Origin: Kocuria subflava
GTDB lineage: Bacteria > Actinomycetota > Actinomycetes > Actinomycetales > Micrococcaceae
Assembly: GCF_012163155.1 (NCBI RefSeq)
Contig: NZ_JAAVUN010000003.1
Location: forward strand, 1-64,000
Direction: 5' to 3'
DNA: 64,000 nt
The notes beneath the pieces are model-generated. The model saw nothing but the letters and a program-made list of their open reading frames with translations. It did not search any database and was not told where the DNA came from. The position numbers were made by a program, and so were the translations under genes. Each line of letters opens with the position of its first letter. The stretch's first letter is position 1. This document shows positions 9,554 through 18,410 of the stretch, in pieces.

Positions 9554-11248
9554 TCAGGCAGTTTCCTCCACTTCACGACGACGCAGTGCAGCCAGGTGGG
9601 CGTGCACCAACGGCAGCACAGACGCACCCTCGCCGGCGGCGGATGCCACGCGTTTCATGGACCCTGCGCGGACGTCACCCACCGCAAAGATCCCCGGCGT
9701 CGTCGTCTCCAAGCTGGTGGGGGGCATGCCACCGCGCCACCGGTCCTGGGGGACATCGCGACCGGTGAGGATGAAGCCGTGGTCGTCGCGGACCACGGAA
9801 TCGGGCAGCCAGTGGCAGGCGGGTTGGGCACCCAGCAGACAGATCAGGCCGTCGGCTGGGACGTCGCGGGTGACACCAGTGGGGATCTCCTCCAAGGTGA
9901 TCCCGGTCAACCGGCCCTGTCCACGACCTCCCACCACACGGGTGTTCGGCAGCACTGAGATGTTGGGGGTGGCCTCCACCTCACGGATCAGGTAGTCGGA
10001 CATGGTGGCGGCCAAGGACTCACGGCGCACGGTGATGGTCACGGACCGGGCGAACTTGGCCATGTGCACGGCCGCCTGGCCCGCGGAGTTGCCACCGCCC
10101 ACCACGTAAACGTCCTTGTCCTCCATCTCCCGAGCCAGGGACGTGGCGGCACCGTAGTGGACCCCCATGCCGATCCATTCATCCACGGATGCGATGTCCA
10201 GGCGCCGGTAGGCCACACCGGTGGCCAGCACCACGGTGCGGGAACACAGGTGGGTGTCATCCACCACCACGTGGTGGTGCTCTGGTTCATCGGCCGGTCC
10301 CGGTTCCACGGAGGACACCGGGCGGCCCGTGTAGAACCGTGCCCCGAATCGACTGGCCTGCACACGGGAACGCTGCGTGAGCCGCATGCCGGAGATCCCA
10401 CGCGGGAAGCCCAGGTAGTTGCGGATCATGGAGGAGGACCCTGCCTGACCCCCAATGGCGTCTTCCTCCAGTACGATGGTGGACAGGCCCTCCGAGGCTG
10501 CGTACACGGCCGCCGCAAGGCCGGCCGGGCCTGCCCCGATCACCAGCACGTCCGCGATTTCACCCTCCGGGATTTCGTCGTAGCCGCCGTAGAGGTGTTG
10601 GCCCACGGACTGTGCTGTGGCGTCCTGGATGATGCTGCCGTTGAACGTGCGTACCAGGGGGAGCGCGGCACCTGGTCCAGCCTCTTCCAGGACGGCCTGT
10701 GCGTCCTCGTCCTCCAGACCCAGCATCCGTGTGGGCAGACCCATGCGTTCCAACATGTCCCGAATGGCCGCGGTGGTGGGTGTGGGTTGGTCGGTGATGA
10801 TGTCCACCGCCGAGATCACGGGTCGGGCCACGGACCAACCCCATTCGGAGAGCAACTCGATCAGCGCGGTGTGGAACTCCTCGTCCCGCGGGCCTCTGGG
10901 GATGCCCACAAAGGTGTCCATGTCCCGTTCCAGGGCGGCCTGCTTGAGCTCCTCCAGGTGGTTGAGGTATCCATCCATACCCACCAGCGCCACGCGGCGG
11001 GAGGTGGGGGTGACCATCTGCATCTGACGCAGCAACTCGATGGCCGTGGTGTCCGGAAGGTCGAACTCCGCGGCCACCATGGCCAGTTGCGCCGACGCGG
11101 AGCATAGCTGCTCGGCCCGCGCCAGGGCCTCCTGACCGGTCTCCACCACCTCGATGGCGTAGTCGCGGTTGTACCGGGCCCGGAACTCGGCCTCGGTCAC
11201 CTGGCGGTCGTGGTGGGTCACCAACAGAATCACAGGACGCTCAGTCAC
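9554..11248 (-). CDS. Thioredoxin-reductase-like FAD protein with receiver-like N-terminus and no CxxC
   Basis: This 564-residue flavoprotein has an N-terminal domain (1-135) resembling a response-regulator receiver, a middle segment (about 142-220) resembling a glutaredoxin fold without its cysteines, and a TrxR-like pyridine nucleotide-disulfide oxidoreductase domain. FAD binding is shown by IGAGPAGLAAAVYA (237-250) and GIFAVGDVRAGS; NADP binding by VGGGNSAGQAA (383-393). Where TrxR has its CxxC, this protein reads GVHYGAATSLA (362-372), so it cannot reduce a disulfide in the usual way. Electron acceptor unknown. Its GTG start follows TAGGCT by 6 nt. It converges on nhaA and is divergent from garA. 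Confidence 0.85.
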   Translation of the reverse strand: MTERPVILLVTHHDRQVTEAEFRARYNRDYAIEVVETGQEALARAEQLCSASAQLAMVAAEFDLPDTTAIELLRQMQMVTPTSRRVALVGMDGYLNHLEELKQAALERDMDTFVGIPRGPRDEEFHTALIELLSEWGWSVARPVISAVDIITDQPTPTTAAIRDMLERMGLPTRMLGLEDEDAQAVLEEAGPGAALPLVRTFNGSIIQDATAQSVGQHLYGGYDEIPEGEIADVLVIGAGPAGLAAAVYAASEGLSTIVLEEDAIGGQAGSSSMIRNYLGFPRGISGMRLTQRSRVQASRFGARFYTGRPVSSVEPGPADEPEHHHVVVDDTHLCSRTVVLATGVAYRRLDIASVDEWIGMGVHYGAATSLAREMEDKDVYVVGGGNSAGQAAVHMAKFARSVTITVRRESLAATMSDYLIREVEATPNISVLPNTRVVGGRGQGRLTGITLEEIPTGVTRDVPADGLICLLGAQPACHWLPDSVVRDDHGFILTGRDVPQDRWRGGMPPTSLETTTPGIFAVGDVRAGSMKRVASAAGEGASVLPLVHAHLAALRRREVEETA

Positions 11249-11254
11249 GCGATC

Positions 11255-11260
11255 AGCCTA
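11255..11260 (-). promoter_or_regulatory. -10 element TAGGCT for a leaderless TrxR-like mRNA
   Basis: TAGGCT on the minus strand ends 6 nt before the GTG at 11248, and no Shine-Dalgarno precedes that codon. Confidence 0.5.
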
Positions 11261-11387
11261 GTCCTGCCGGGATCAGCCGGCATGAGAGCCGGGCAGTGCA
11301 CGTTCCTTCCGGGAGGTCTGAGGGACAGGATGTTTCCGGAACGCGTGCTCTGTGCGGTCCCGGGCCAGAGTTGTCCGTGGGCATGAC

Positions 11388-11393
11388 TAGACT
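11388..11393 (+). promoter_or_regulatory. Candidate -10 (TAGACT) for garA
   Basis: TAGACT fits the TAGnnT pattern repeated in this window. It would give a 5' UTR of about 130 nt before garA. No convincing -35 was seen, so support is modest. Confidence 0.35.
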
Positions 11394-11532
11394 GTGGCGA
11401 GGTTGTCCCAGCCGCCTTTCACGGTGGTCACGGGCAACTCCACACAGACGTCCGGCCGGCTCGTTGCTTCCCTTCCCCACGGGGTCGCCCGAACTTTGAT
11501 CACTTCATGAGCACCAGAGGAGGAACGCGGGA

Positions 11533-11994
11533 ATGATGACCACGCCGTCCGAGCGCAACATCCCGTCCGCTGGCCCGGAAACCACGTCCATTCAGATCAT
11601 TTCTGAGGTCCTGGAAGAAGCTGCCGTGGGGCACCGCCTGTCAGATGAGGAGCAGGCTGCCGTGGATGCGCTGCCGCCCAACTCAGCCCTGCTGGTGCAG
11701 GTGGACTCCCACGGCCGCGGGGCACGCTTCCTGCTGAACACGGAAGAGGTCAGCGCAGGGCGCTACCCCAAGTCAGACATCTTCTTGGATGACGTCACCG
11801 TCTCCCGCCGTCACGCAGGCTTTGTCCGCCGGGACAAGACCTATGAGGTCATTGACGCGCAGTCCTTGAACGGGACCTATGTCAACAGTGACCGCGTGGA
11901 CTCGGCCATGCTGAACAACGGGGACGAGGTTCGGTTGGGCAAGTTCCGCTTTGTGTTCTACCGCTCGACCCGCAATCCTGAAAACCACTCCTGA
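11533..11994 (+). CDS. garA: FHA-domain regulator, GarA/OdhI type
   Basis: A 153-residue protein with the phospho-acceptor motif ETTS (residues 16-19) near the N-terminus and an FHA domain from about residue 60 (AGRYPKSDIFLDD, VSRRHAGF, SLNGTYVN). In mycobacteria and corynebacteria this protein is phosphorylated on that Thr pair by Ser/Thr kinases; the unphosphorylated form inhibits 2-oxoglutarate dehydrogenase and adjusts glutamate metabolism. The same role is inferred here. AGGAGG lies before the double ATG at 11533. It is followed by ftsR, the nuclease gene and a second merR, the order Rv1827-Rv1830. Confidence 0.9.
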   Translation: MMTTPSERNIPSAGPETTSIQIISEVLEEAAVGHRLSDEEQAAVDALPPNSALLVQVDSHGRGARFLLNTEEVSAGRYPKSDIFLDDVTVSRRHAGFVRRDKTYEVIDAQSLNGTYVNSDRVDSAMLNNGDEVRLGKFRFVFYRSTRNPENHS

Positions 11995-11995
11995 C

Positions 11996-12991
11996 GTGGT
12001 GCCGTCACTTCACCAAGGCGGCAGCGAGTCCCCGCAGAACTCTTCCGACACCTCATCCGCAGGGGCGGGGGCTGCCAAGACCCAACGTGTGGGAATGGGT
12101 GCTCTGTTGACGCAGATGCAAGCTGAATTCCCGGAGATCAGTGCCTCCAAGGTGCGTTTCCTGGAAGACCAAGGCCTGTTGCATCCAGCGCGCACTCCGT
12201 CCGGCTACCGGAAGTTCTCTGCGGAGGACCGTGAACGCCTGCGTCAGGTTCTGATCCTTCAGCGGGAGCGCTACCTTCCTCTGAAAGTGATCCGGGAGCT
12301 GTCCGAAAACGGGCAGTTGGAGGCGCTGCTGAGCCAATCCGGGGCATCGGAGTCCGGCGCGGGTGCCGGTTCGGTTGCTGCAGGTGCGGGTTTGCCTGGC
12401 AGCGGTCAGAACTATGCCGGTGCTCCGGAGACATCCAGCCGACGTGCTGCCAAAACCACCGGTGCAGCCAACGCCACCAGTGCACCCAGCGCCACCATCG
12501 GCGGCCGGACGTCAGGCGGCTCTGGGTATTCCCATCCGTCTGAAGCCACCTCGGCCTCCCAGGCAGCCGCTGTGCCCGGTGAATCTGATGTGCCGTCCCA
12601 AGAACCCCTGACCATGCGGGAACTGTGCCGTCAGTCAGGGGCCGGGATCCCTCTGGTCCGTGAGCTGATCAGCTTTGGTCTGATCCATGAGCGCCCCGGT
12701 GGCTTTGACCGCCATGACCTGGTGATTGCCGGTGCGGCCCGTGCGCTGCGCGATCACGGGGTGGAGCCACGGCACCTGCGGACCCTGCGTCAGGCTGCCG
12801 ACCGGGAGATCGGCCTGGTGCAGCAGGCCATCGCGTCGGAGGTTGCCAAACGCAGCCCAGCAGCATCACGTCGCGCCAGTGAACGGGCCGGAGAGATCAC
12901 GCAGCTGTGCCTGAGCATTCACGCCTCCCTGGTTGTGGGACAGTTGGAGTCCGTTCAGCAGAAGCTGGGCGCTCACACACCTGAGGACTAG
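11996..12991 (+). CDS. ftsR: MerR-family regulator FtsR (Rv1828 type)
   Basis: The protein has a MerR helix-turn-helix, SASKVRFLEDQGLLHPARTPSGYRKFS without a metal-binding loop, then an Ala/Gly/Ser-rich linker of about 100 residues and a C-terminal region with a second MerR-like segment (LVRELISFGLIHERPGGFDRHD). In Corynebacterium glutamicum FtsR activates ftsZ, and ftsZ is 36 kb away in this window. The start is uncertain: GTG 11996 lies 1 nt after the garA stop; a GTG at 11951 inside garA is also possible, and the conserved part begins around 12098. Probably co-transcribed with garA. Confidence 0.85.
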   Translation: MVPSLHQGGSESPQNSSDTSSAGAGAAKTQRVGMGALLTQMQAEFPEISASKVRFLEDQGLLHPARTPSGYRKFSAEDRERLRQVLILQRERYLPLKVIRELSENGQLEALLSQSGASESGAGAGSVAAGAGLPGSGQNYAGAPETSSRRAAKTTGAANATSAPSATIGGRTSGGSGYSHPSEATSASQAAAVPGESDVPSQEPLTMRELCRQSGAGIPLVRELISFGLIHERPGGFDRHDLVIAGAARALRDHGVEPRHLRTLRQAADREIGLVQQAIASEVAKRSPAASRRASERAGEITQLCLSIHASLVVGQLESVQQKLGAHTPED

Positions 12992-13006
12992 AACCGGGAA
13001 GTCGGC

Positions 13007-13543
13007 ATGCAACGCGAACATCTCATGGAGATTGCAGGGGTACGCCTGGACGTGCCGTCCTCGCAACCCGTGGTGGTGCTGCGGGAGGCTGCGGGGCGTC
13101 GCCACGTGCCCATCTGGTTGGGCACCAATGAGGCCACCTCCATCGTGTTCGCCGTGCAGGGCATAGAACCGCCCCGGCCGCTGACCCATGACCTCCTGTT
13201 GGAGGTGGCCAAGACGTTTGGCCGCAGTGTGGAGAGGGTGCGCATCCACACCGTGGAGGACACGGTATTCCACGCGGCACTGGTCTTCGACGACGGCTCC
13301 GTGGTGGACTCCCGGGCATCGGATGCCATTGCGTTGGCCGCCCGGGTGGACTGTCCCGTGTTGTGCTCGGATGCTGTTCTGGATGCCGCCGGGCTGGTCA
13401 TGACCGGAGACGGTGAGTTGCGCGAACCCGAGGAAGCTGATGGGCCTTCCGGCAGCGGCACCACGCGTGAGGGAGCTGAGCAAAAAGTCCGGGAGTTCAG
13501 GGACTTCTTGGACACTGTGGACCCTGAAGATTTCATGACGTGA
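13007..13543 (+). CDS. Bifunctional nuclease (DUF151) family protein
   Basis: The 178-residue protein matches the BFN/DUF151 fold throughout its first 130 residues (VVVLREAAGRRHVPIWLGTNEA, then SRASDAIALAARVDCPV). Plant BFN1-like members degrade RNA and DNA; the bacterial role is unclear. The acidic C-terminal 40 residues are poorly conserved. It lies 15 nt after ftsR, in the place of Rv1829 next to Rv1828 and Rv1830, so it is likely in the same operon. GTG and other starts upstream are not needed; ATG 13007 fits the family. Confidence 0.85.
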   Translation: MQREHLMEIAGVRLDVPSSQPVVVLREAAGRRHVPIWLGTNEATSIVFAVQGIEPPRPLTHDLLLEVAKTFGRSVERVRIHTVEDTVFHAALVFDDGSVVDSRASDAIALAARVDCPVLCSDAVLDAAGLVMTGDGELREPEEADGPSGSGTTREGAEQKVREFRDFLDTVDPEDFMT

Positions 13544-13863
13544 TCTTGGCCGCGTTCCCTGACCAGTGAACCGGTGTGATCGGCGTCAGGACGCGCCTGT
13601 CCAGGTGTTGCGCGGTGCATGCGTCATGCGACACGAATTCGTTGGGGCCCAAGGTCTTTGATTCGCGGTGCGGGCCCGTCTACCGTCACTTCCAAGTTGT
13701 TTTTGGCATCCGTACCTGCCGCTGCACAACCCTCACGAAACCGCGCGGTTCGTGGAGGTGGTGCGTGCCTCCACACTGGGGCAGGTTGCCGATGACCCAC
13801 CATCACATGACCACGTGACTGCACCGCCCAGACGGTTCGGTCCCAGTTGCCGGGAGGACCTGC
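13544..13863 (+). other. Intergenic gap upstream of the second merR gene
   Basis: About 320 nt without a supported gene. The only feature I can support is a promoter-like pair at 13658-13686, which would transcribe the downstream merR separately from the garA operon. Confidence 0.5.
13658..13686 (+). promoter_or_regulatory. Candidate promoter for the second merR gene
   Basis: TTGATT (13658-13663) and TACCGT (13681-13686) are 17 nt apart, a good vegetative promoter layout. The predicted 5' UTR is about 170 nt. Confidence 0.5.
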
Positions 13864-14475
13864 GTGAAGGACACCGATCACGTCGATGCTCCGCTTGCCG
13901 AGGAACTGACGCTGCCTGTGTTCACATCCCTGACCGGAGGAACCCAGGGGGTGCTGTTCGATGACGAGCGGCAGGTGCTCGATGACACCGTGGGCTACCG
14001 CGGAGCCACGGCCTGCAAGGTCACCGGGATCACCTACCGTCAGTTGGATTACTGGGCACGCACCGAACTGGTGGAGCCCACCGTTCGCACCGCCAAGGGG
14101 TCCGGATCTCAGCGCCTCTACAGCTTCCGCGACATCGTAGTGCTCAAGATCGTCAAGCGTCTGTTGGACACGGGTGTCTCCCTGCAGCAGATCCGTTCCG
14201 CCGTCGTCGCCCTGCGCGTGCGGGGGATTGAGGACCTGGCCCAGCTGACGCTCATGAGCGATGGCGCCTCCGTCTACGAATGCACCTCCCAGCAGGAAGT
14301 GATCGACCTGGTCCAGGGTGGTCAGGGCGTGTTCGGCATTGCGGTGGGCCGCGTGTGGCGTGAGGTTGAAGGCAGCTTGGCCAGCCTCCCGGAGGCCAAT
14401 GCAGACATGGAATCCGAGTTCCCCGGGGACGAGCTCTCCGCTCGCCGCGCCCGGCGCCAGCAGAACGTCTCCTGA
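13864..14475 (+). CDS. MerR-family regulator (Rv1830 type)
   Basis: The 203-residue protein has a MerR helix-turn-helix in its middle (ACKVTGITYRQLDYWARTELVEP, then YSFRDIVVLKIVKRLLDTGVSLQQI) after about 50 family-specific residues. It lacks a Cys-based effector site. Position after garA, ftsR and the DUF151 gene matches mycobacterial Rv1830. Targets are unknown; a role in division or growth control is a guess from context. GTG 13864 has GGGAGGA upstream. A long palindromic terminator follows. Confidence 0.85.
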   Translation: MKDTDHVDAPLAEELTLPVFTSLTGGTQGVLFDDERQVLDDTVGYRGATACKVTGITYRQLDYWARTELVEPTVRTAKGSGSQRLYSFRDIVVLKIVKRLLDTGVSLQQIRSAVVALRVRGIEDLAQLTLMSDGASVYECTSQQEVIDLVQGGQGVFGIAVGRVWREVEGSLASLPEANADMESEFPGDELSARRARRQQNVS

Positions 14476-14497
14476 GGCCTCTCTCCACTGTTCAGAC

Positions 14498-14541
14498 GTC
14501 AAAAAACTCGCCCATCAGCGCTGATGGGCGAGTTTTTTGAC
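14498..14541. terminator. Perfect 44-bp palindromic bidirectional terminator
   Basis: Positions 14498-14541 are a perfect palindrome: gtcaaaaaactcgcccatcagc followed directly by its reverse complement, with six A on one side and six T on the other. It lies between the convergent merR and parA genes, so it can terminate both. Confidence 0.97.
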
Positions 14542-14550
14542 CACTGACTT

Positions 14551-15357
14551 TCACGACGACGGCTGCAGGAGCCCGTCCAGGATCTGGGTGTAGCGCTGCG
14601 CAATCTCTGCCGCGTCCACACCAGGCCATCGGTGGATGGGCCAGGCCGCACCCTGGGCGCGTTGCCACACCCGGTAGTCGGGCAGCACGGGGGCCACCAG
14701 GAGGTCACCAAAGAGTTCTTCCAGTTCCTCCACCCGGTGCTGGTGCTCGCGGGATCCGGGATGCACCTTGTTGACGATCACCCCGGCCGAGTTCACCGCC
14801 CACGCGGTGTCCCGTTCGAACTGGGCAATGGCGGTCATGGTGCGCTGGGTACCGGCCACGGAGAACAGGGAGGGTTCCGCCACGGAGAGCACTTTCTCCG
14901 AGGCGGCCCAGGCGATTCGCGTCAGCGTGTTGAGGTTGGGCGGGCAGTCGATGATGACCAGGTCGTAATCAGATTCCAACCCGTCCACCGCACGATCCAG
15001 CTTGACCAGGTCCGAGCGCTTGTACTGGGCGCGGTCGAACATGGAGGAGGCCGAGGACCCGGGCGCAACGTCCAGGCGAAGGCCCATCCGGCCGTGCTCT
15101 GTGCGTTCGTTCTCCACCCAGGGGGAACCCACGGTGACCGTGCTCAGGGAGCCGGGTTTGCCCCGCCGTCCCAGGATCTTTCCCACATGGTGCTCCGGGT
15201 CTGCGGTGACACCGAGTCCGGTGGTGGCATCGGCGTGCGGATCCAGGTCCACCACCAGGGTCTTGACGCCGCGTTGCAGGGCGGCCGAGGCCAGACCCAG
15301 GGTCACGGAGGACTTTCCGACTCCGCCCTTGAGGCTGGAGATGCTGACGATCTGCAC
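14551..15357 (-). CDS. Orphan ParA-family ATPase
   Basis: A 268-residue MinD/ParA-type ATPase with the deviant Walker A KGGVGKSS near the N-terminus, the switch segment VVDLDPHADATTGLG, and DLVIIDCPPNLNTLT. No parB or parS-like sequence is adjacent, so it is an orphan. Actinobacteria carry such orphan ParA-like proteins, some of which affect division and cell length (PldP in C. glutamicum); that is the best guess. GTG 15357 has AAGGA 5 nt upstream. It is divergent from mycothione reductase. Confidence 0.85.
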   Translation of the reverse strand: MQIVSISSLKGGVGKSSVTLGLASAALQRGVKTLVVDLDPHADATTGLGVTADPEHHVGKILGRRGKPGSLSTVTVGSPWVENERTEHGRMGLRLDVAPGSSASSMFDRAQYKRSDLVKLDRAVDGLESDYDLVIIDCPPNLNTLTRIAWAASEKVLSVAEPSLFSVAGTQRTMTAIAQFERDTAWAVNSAGVIVNKVHPGSREHQHRVEELEELFGDLLVAPVLPDYRVWQRAQGAAWPIHRWPGVDAAEIAQRYTQILDGLLQPSS

Positions 15358-15478
15358 GATGTCCTTCGACGTCCTTCGGGTCCGGGTGACTTGCCGCTGG
15401 CCATCTTAACGATCGCTGACGGCCCCACTACTCGTCACACGGCGTCTGTGGGCTGATTTGGCAGCCTGTCAGACGACT

Positions 15479-15484
15479 TAGGAT
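15479..15484 (+). promoter_or_regulatory. -10 element TAGGAT for a leaderless mtr mRNA
   Basis: TAGGAT ends 6 nt before the mtr ATG at 15491, and no ribosome site fits between. Confidence 0.5.
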
Positions 15485-15490
15485 GATTCA

Positions 15491-16909
15491 ATGCGCACTT
15501 TTGACGTCATCATCATCGGGTCCGGATCCGGCAATTCGCTGTTGGGACCGGAGTACGACGCCCTGGATGTGGCCATCATTGACGGCGGCACCTTTGGCGG
15601 CACGTGCCTGAACGTGGGTTGCATCCCCACCAAGATGTACGTCTATCCCGCAGAGATCGCCCAGTCAGCACGCGAACTGAGTGGATTGGGCGTTTCTGCG
15701 GACGTGAGCTCGGATGCGGTGGACTGGCCGAGCATTCGGGACAGGATTTTCGGTCGCATTGATGCAATCTCAACCGGTGGGTTGGCGTACCGCAACTCCC
15801 TGCCGCGGGTCACGGTGTTCCAGGAGTACGCGCACTTCATTGGCCCCAAAACGTTGGAGACCGCATCCGGTGAGCAGCTGAGTGCCCCCACCATCATTCT
15901 GGCCTCCGGCTCCCGGGTGTTGGTGCCGCAGATCCCCGGCATCGACCTCCCGCAGGTGCACACCTCCGACACCGTGATGCGCATTCCGCAGCTTCCGCGG
16001 CGCGTGGTGATTGTGGGTGGGGGCTACATTGCCGCCGAGTTCGCCCACGTCTTCAACGGGCTGGGTGCTGAGGTCACCCAGATCAACCGCTCGTCCCGGT
16101 TGCTGCGCGGACAGGACACGGAGATCGCAGAGCGCTTCCAGCAGTGCGCCGGAGACCAGTGGAATCTGGCCACGGAATGGACCCCGGAGCAGATCACCCC
16201 CAACGACGACGGCTCGGTCACCCTCCGCTCGATCTCCACCCAAGGTGCTGAAACCCGTGAGGAGGTGGCCGATGTGGTGCTCATGGCCACCGGCCGGCGC
16301 CCCAACTCAGATCTGCTCAACCCACAGGCCGCAGGGATCGCGGTGGACCCGGAGTCACAGTTGATCCGGGTGGATGACCACCAGCGGGTGTTGGGTCAGG
16401 ACGGCAAGGTCCTGGAGGGTGTGTGGGCCCTGGGGGATGTTTGTTCTCCGGCGCAACTCAAGCACGTGGCCAATCATGAGGCCCGCGTGGTTGCCCACAA
16501 CGTGATGCACCCTGAGGACTTGGTGACCTCAGACCACCGCTTCATCCCGGCTGCGGTGTTCACCCATCCGGAGATCGCCACGGTGGGCATGACTGAGGAC
16601 CAGGCGCGGGCCTGGGCCCAGGAGAACGGTGCGGAAATCACGGTCAAGTCCCAAGCCTTTGGGGACGTTGCCTACGGCTGGGCCATGGCGGATCAGACCG
16701 GGATCTGCAAGGTGGTGGCGGATCGGGCGACCGGCAAGATCCTGGGGGCACACCTGATCGGTCCGCATTCCTCCATGCTGATTCAGCCGCTGATCCAGGC
16801 CATGAGCTTTGGTCTGGATGCCCGGCAGATGGCACGCGGCCAGTACTGGATCCACCCGTCGTTGGCGGAAGTCGTGGAAAACGCTTTGCTGGGACTTGAG
16901 TTCGACTGA
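15491..16909 (+). CDS. mtr: Mycothione reductase
   Basis: The 472-residue flavoprotein disulfide reductase should reduce mycothione to mycothiol with NADPH, maintaining the main actinobacterial thiol. The redox pair is in GGTCLNVGCIPTK (Cys39, Cys44), FAD binding in IIGSGSGNS and WALGDVCSPAQLKH, NAD(P) binding in VIVGGGYIAAEFA, and the active-site base in HPSLAE (about His455). The absence of the usual glutathione-reductase N-terminus and the YDALDVAIID segment favour mycothione reductase over lipoamide dehydrogenase. It is probably leaderless. It converges on the MFS gene. Confidence 0.92.
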   Translation: MRTFDVIIIGSGSGNSLLGPEYDALDVAIIDGGTFGGTCLNVGCIPTKMYVYPAEIAQSARELSGLGVSADVSSDAVDWPSIRDRIFGRIDAISTGGLAYRNSLPRVTVFQEYAHFIGPKTLETASGEQLSAPTIILASGSRVLVPQIPGIDLPQVHTSDTVMRIPQLPRRVVIVGGGYIAAEFAHVFNGLGAEVTQINRSSRLLRGQDTEIAERFQQCAGDQWNLATEWTPEQITPNDDGSVTLRSISTQGAETREEVADVVLMATGRRPNSDLLNPQAAGIAVDPESQLIRVDDHQRVLGQDGKVLEGVWALGDVCSPAQLKHVANHEARVVAHNVMHPEDLVTSDHRFIPAAVFTHPEIATVGMTEDQARAWAQENGAEITVKSQAFGDVAYGWAMADQTGICKVVADRATGKILGAHLIGPHSSMLIQPLIQAMSFGLDARQMARGQYWIHPSLAEVVENALLGLEFD

Positions 16910-16934
16910 GCCAACGGCCTACCGGTCGTGAATC

Positions 16935-17029
16935 CCCCACGCCGTTGTCGATGTCCCAGGAAGTTCGCGGTTCCCCACGGTATGGGCGGTGATTTGGCAA
17001 CCCGGTGGGGAGTCGACGGCAACGTGGGG
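16935..17029. repeat. Nested inverted repeats between mtr and the MFS gene
   Basis: Outer 17-nt arms (16935-16951 and 17013-17029) pair at 13 of 17 positions, and inside them tccccac (16972-16978) pairs with gtgggga (17005-17011). The genes converge, so this may act as a bidirectional transcription end, though it has no T-run. Confidence 0.5.
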
Positions 17030-17072
17030 AGTGGGCAGCAGGGTGAGGGCTCGGCGCTCAGATGGGGGTGGC

Positions 17073-18410
17073 TCAGGCGGCGGGGGCGTCGTCGTCCCGG
17101 TCTCTGAGCGCCCCCGCCACCACCACGGCAAAAATGCCGACCACGGGGACGGCCAACACCGCCACCCGCAGCCCCACGGAATCGGAGACCACGCCCACGA
17201 ACGGGGAGACACTCAAGAACGCAGCTCGCAGCAGCCACCCGGCCATGGTCAGCCCGGTGCCGGGTTTGAGCCCAGGCACGGAGTCCGCGGCGTGGAAGGC
17301 CGAGGGCACCAGCGTGGCGCAACCGAAACCGGCCAGGGCAAAACCGATGATGGCGAAAGTCGGTGCGGGGGAGAGAGCCGCCACGGCCAGGCCAGCCGCG
17401 GCCAGGCTGCCGCCGAATCGTGCCATCCAGACCCGTCCGAACCGGTTGGTCATGGCATCGCCCACCAGCCGTCCGATGAACTGAGCGGCCATCAGCGCCA
17501 CCAGACCCATGCCGGCCCAAGCTGCCGGTGTGTCCAGGACGCGGGAGAGAAACAGGGTGGACCAGTTCATCCCAAGGTCTTCCACCATGGCGCCTGCAAT
17601 GGCGATGCTGGAGATCAAGGCCACCAGGGCCAGTGCGCGTCCGGTGGAGGGGGAGGCCGCGGGGATCACCGGTTTGGCGGGTGTGTCCGGTGTGCCCGGG
17701 CCGGTTTCATCGGCCACCACCCGCACCCGGCTCAGGCCCTCCGTCTCATGACGGTTCAGGGCAAAGTGCTGGGAGATCAACGCCACGGCCGCGAACAGCG
17801 CGCCGCTGATGGCCAGGTGGATGTGCAGTGGCAGGTCCAAGGCCACGGCAGCGGATCCCATCAGGCCGCCCAGCATGGCCCCCAGGCTCCACAGTGCGTG
17901 CAGGGAGTTGAGGATGGAACGGCCCATGGCTTTTTGGATCTGGATGCCTTGGGCGTTCTGGGCCGTGTCCACAATAGCGTCCAACATGCCGGCCAGCATC
18001 ATGCCGGCCAGATAGGCCACCACCACGCCCAGACCCACCGCTGCGCCGTTTGCCTGGCCACCCAGGAACAATGTGCTGCCGGCAGCCCATGCCGCAGCAG
18101 TGCCCGCCACGGCAATCACGGCAGCCAAGGCAGCCGAGCCGATCCCTGCCACACGGGCGGAACCAAACCTGCGCAACAAGGGTGCCGGTGCCATCCCGGC
18201 CAGGATGGACCCCACAGGCAGGGCAATCACCAGAAAACCGAACTGCGTGTTGGTCAGCTCAAAGGCGTCCTTGACCTCTGGCAGACGGGGCAAAAGGTTG
18301 GCGTACACCGCGCCGTTGACCAGGAAGAACCCGCCGGAGGCCCAGCGTGCGGTCTTCAGCCGGGCGGCCGGGACGACGGCGGTGGTGGTTCTGCTGGTCT
18401 CTGTGGGCAT
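17073..18410 (-). CDS. MFS transporter
   Basis: A 445-residue membrane protein with about 12 helices and the MFS loop pattern (FFLVNGAVYANLLPRLPEVKDAF at the first helix, LLRRFGSARVAGIG after the second). It resembles the YbjJ-type MFS group of unknown substrate. Its ATG overlaps the stop codon of the upstream acyl-CoA synthetase gene (TGATG), so the two are translationally coupled, which hints that the transporter handles a lipid or carboxylate. That link is inference. Confidence 0.85.
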   Translation of the reverse strand: MPTETSRTTTAVVPAARLKTARWASGGFFLVNGAVYANLLPRLPEVKDAFELTNTQFGFLVIALPVGSILAGMAPAPLLRRFGSARVAGIGSAALAAVIAVAGTAAAWAAGSTLFLGGQANGAAVGLGVVVAYLAGMMLAGMLDAIVDTAQNAQGIQIQKAMGRSILNSLHALWSLGAMLGGLMGSAAVALDLPLHIHLAISGALFAAVALISQHFALNRHETEGLSRVRVVADETGPGTPDTPAKPVIPAASPSTGRALALVALISSIAIAGAMVEDLGMNWSTLFLSRVLDTPAAWAGMGLVALMAAQFIGRLVGDAMTNRFGRVWMARFGGSLAAAGLAVAALSPAPTFAIIGFALAGFGCATLVPSAFHAADSVPGLKPGTGLTMAGWLLRAAFLSVSPFVGVVSDSVGLRVAVLAVPVVGIFAVVVAGALRDRDDDAPAA

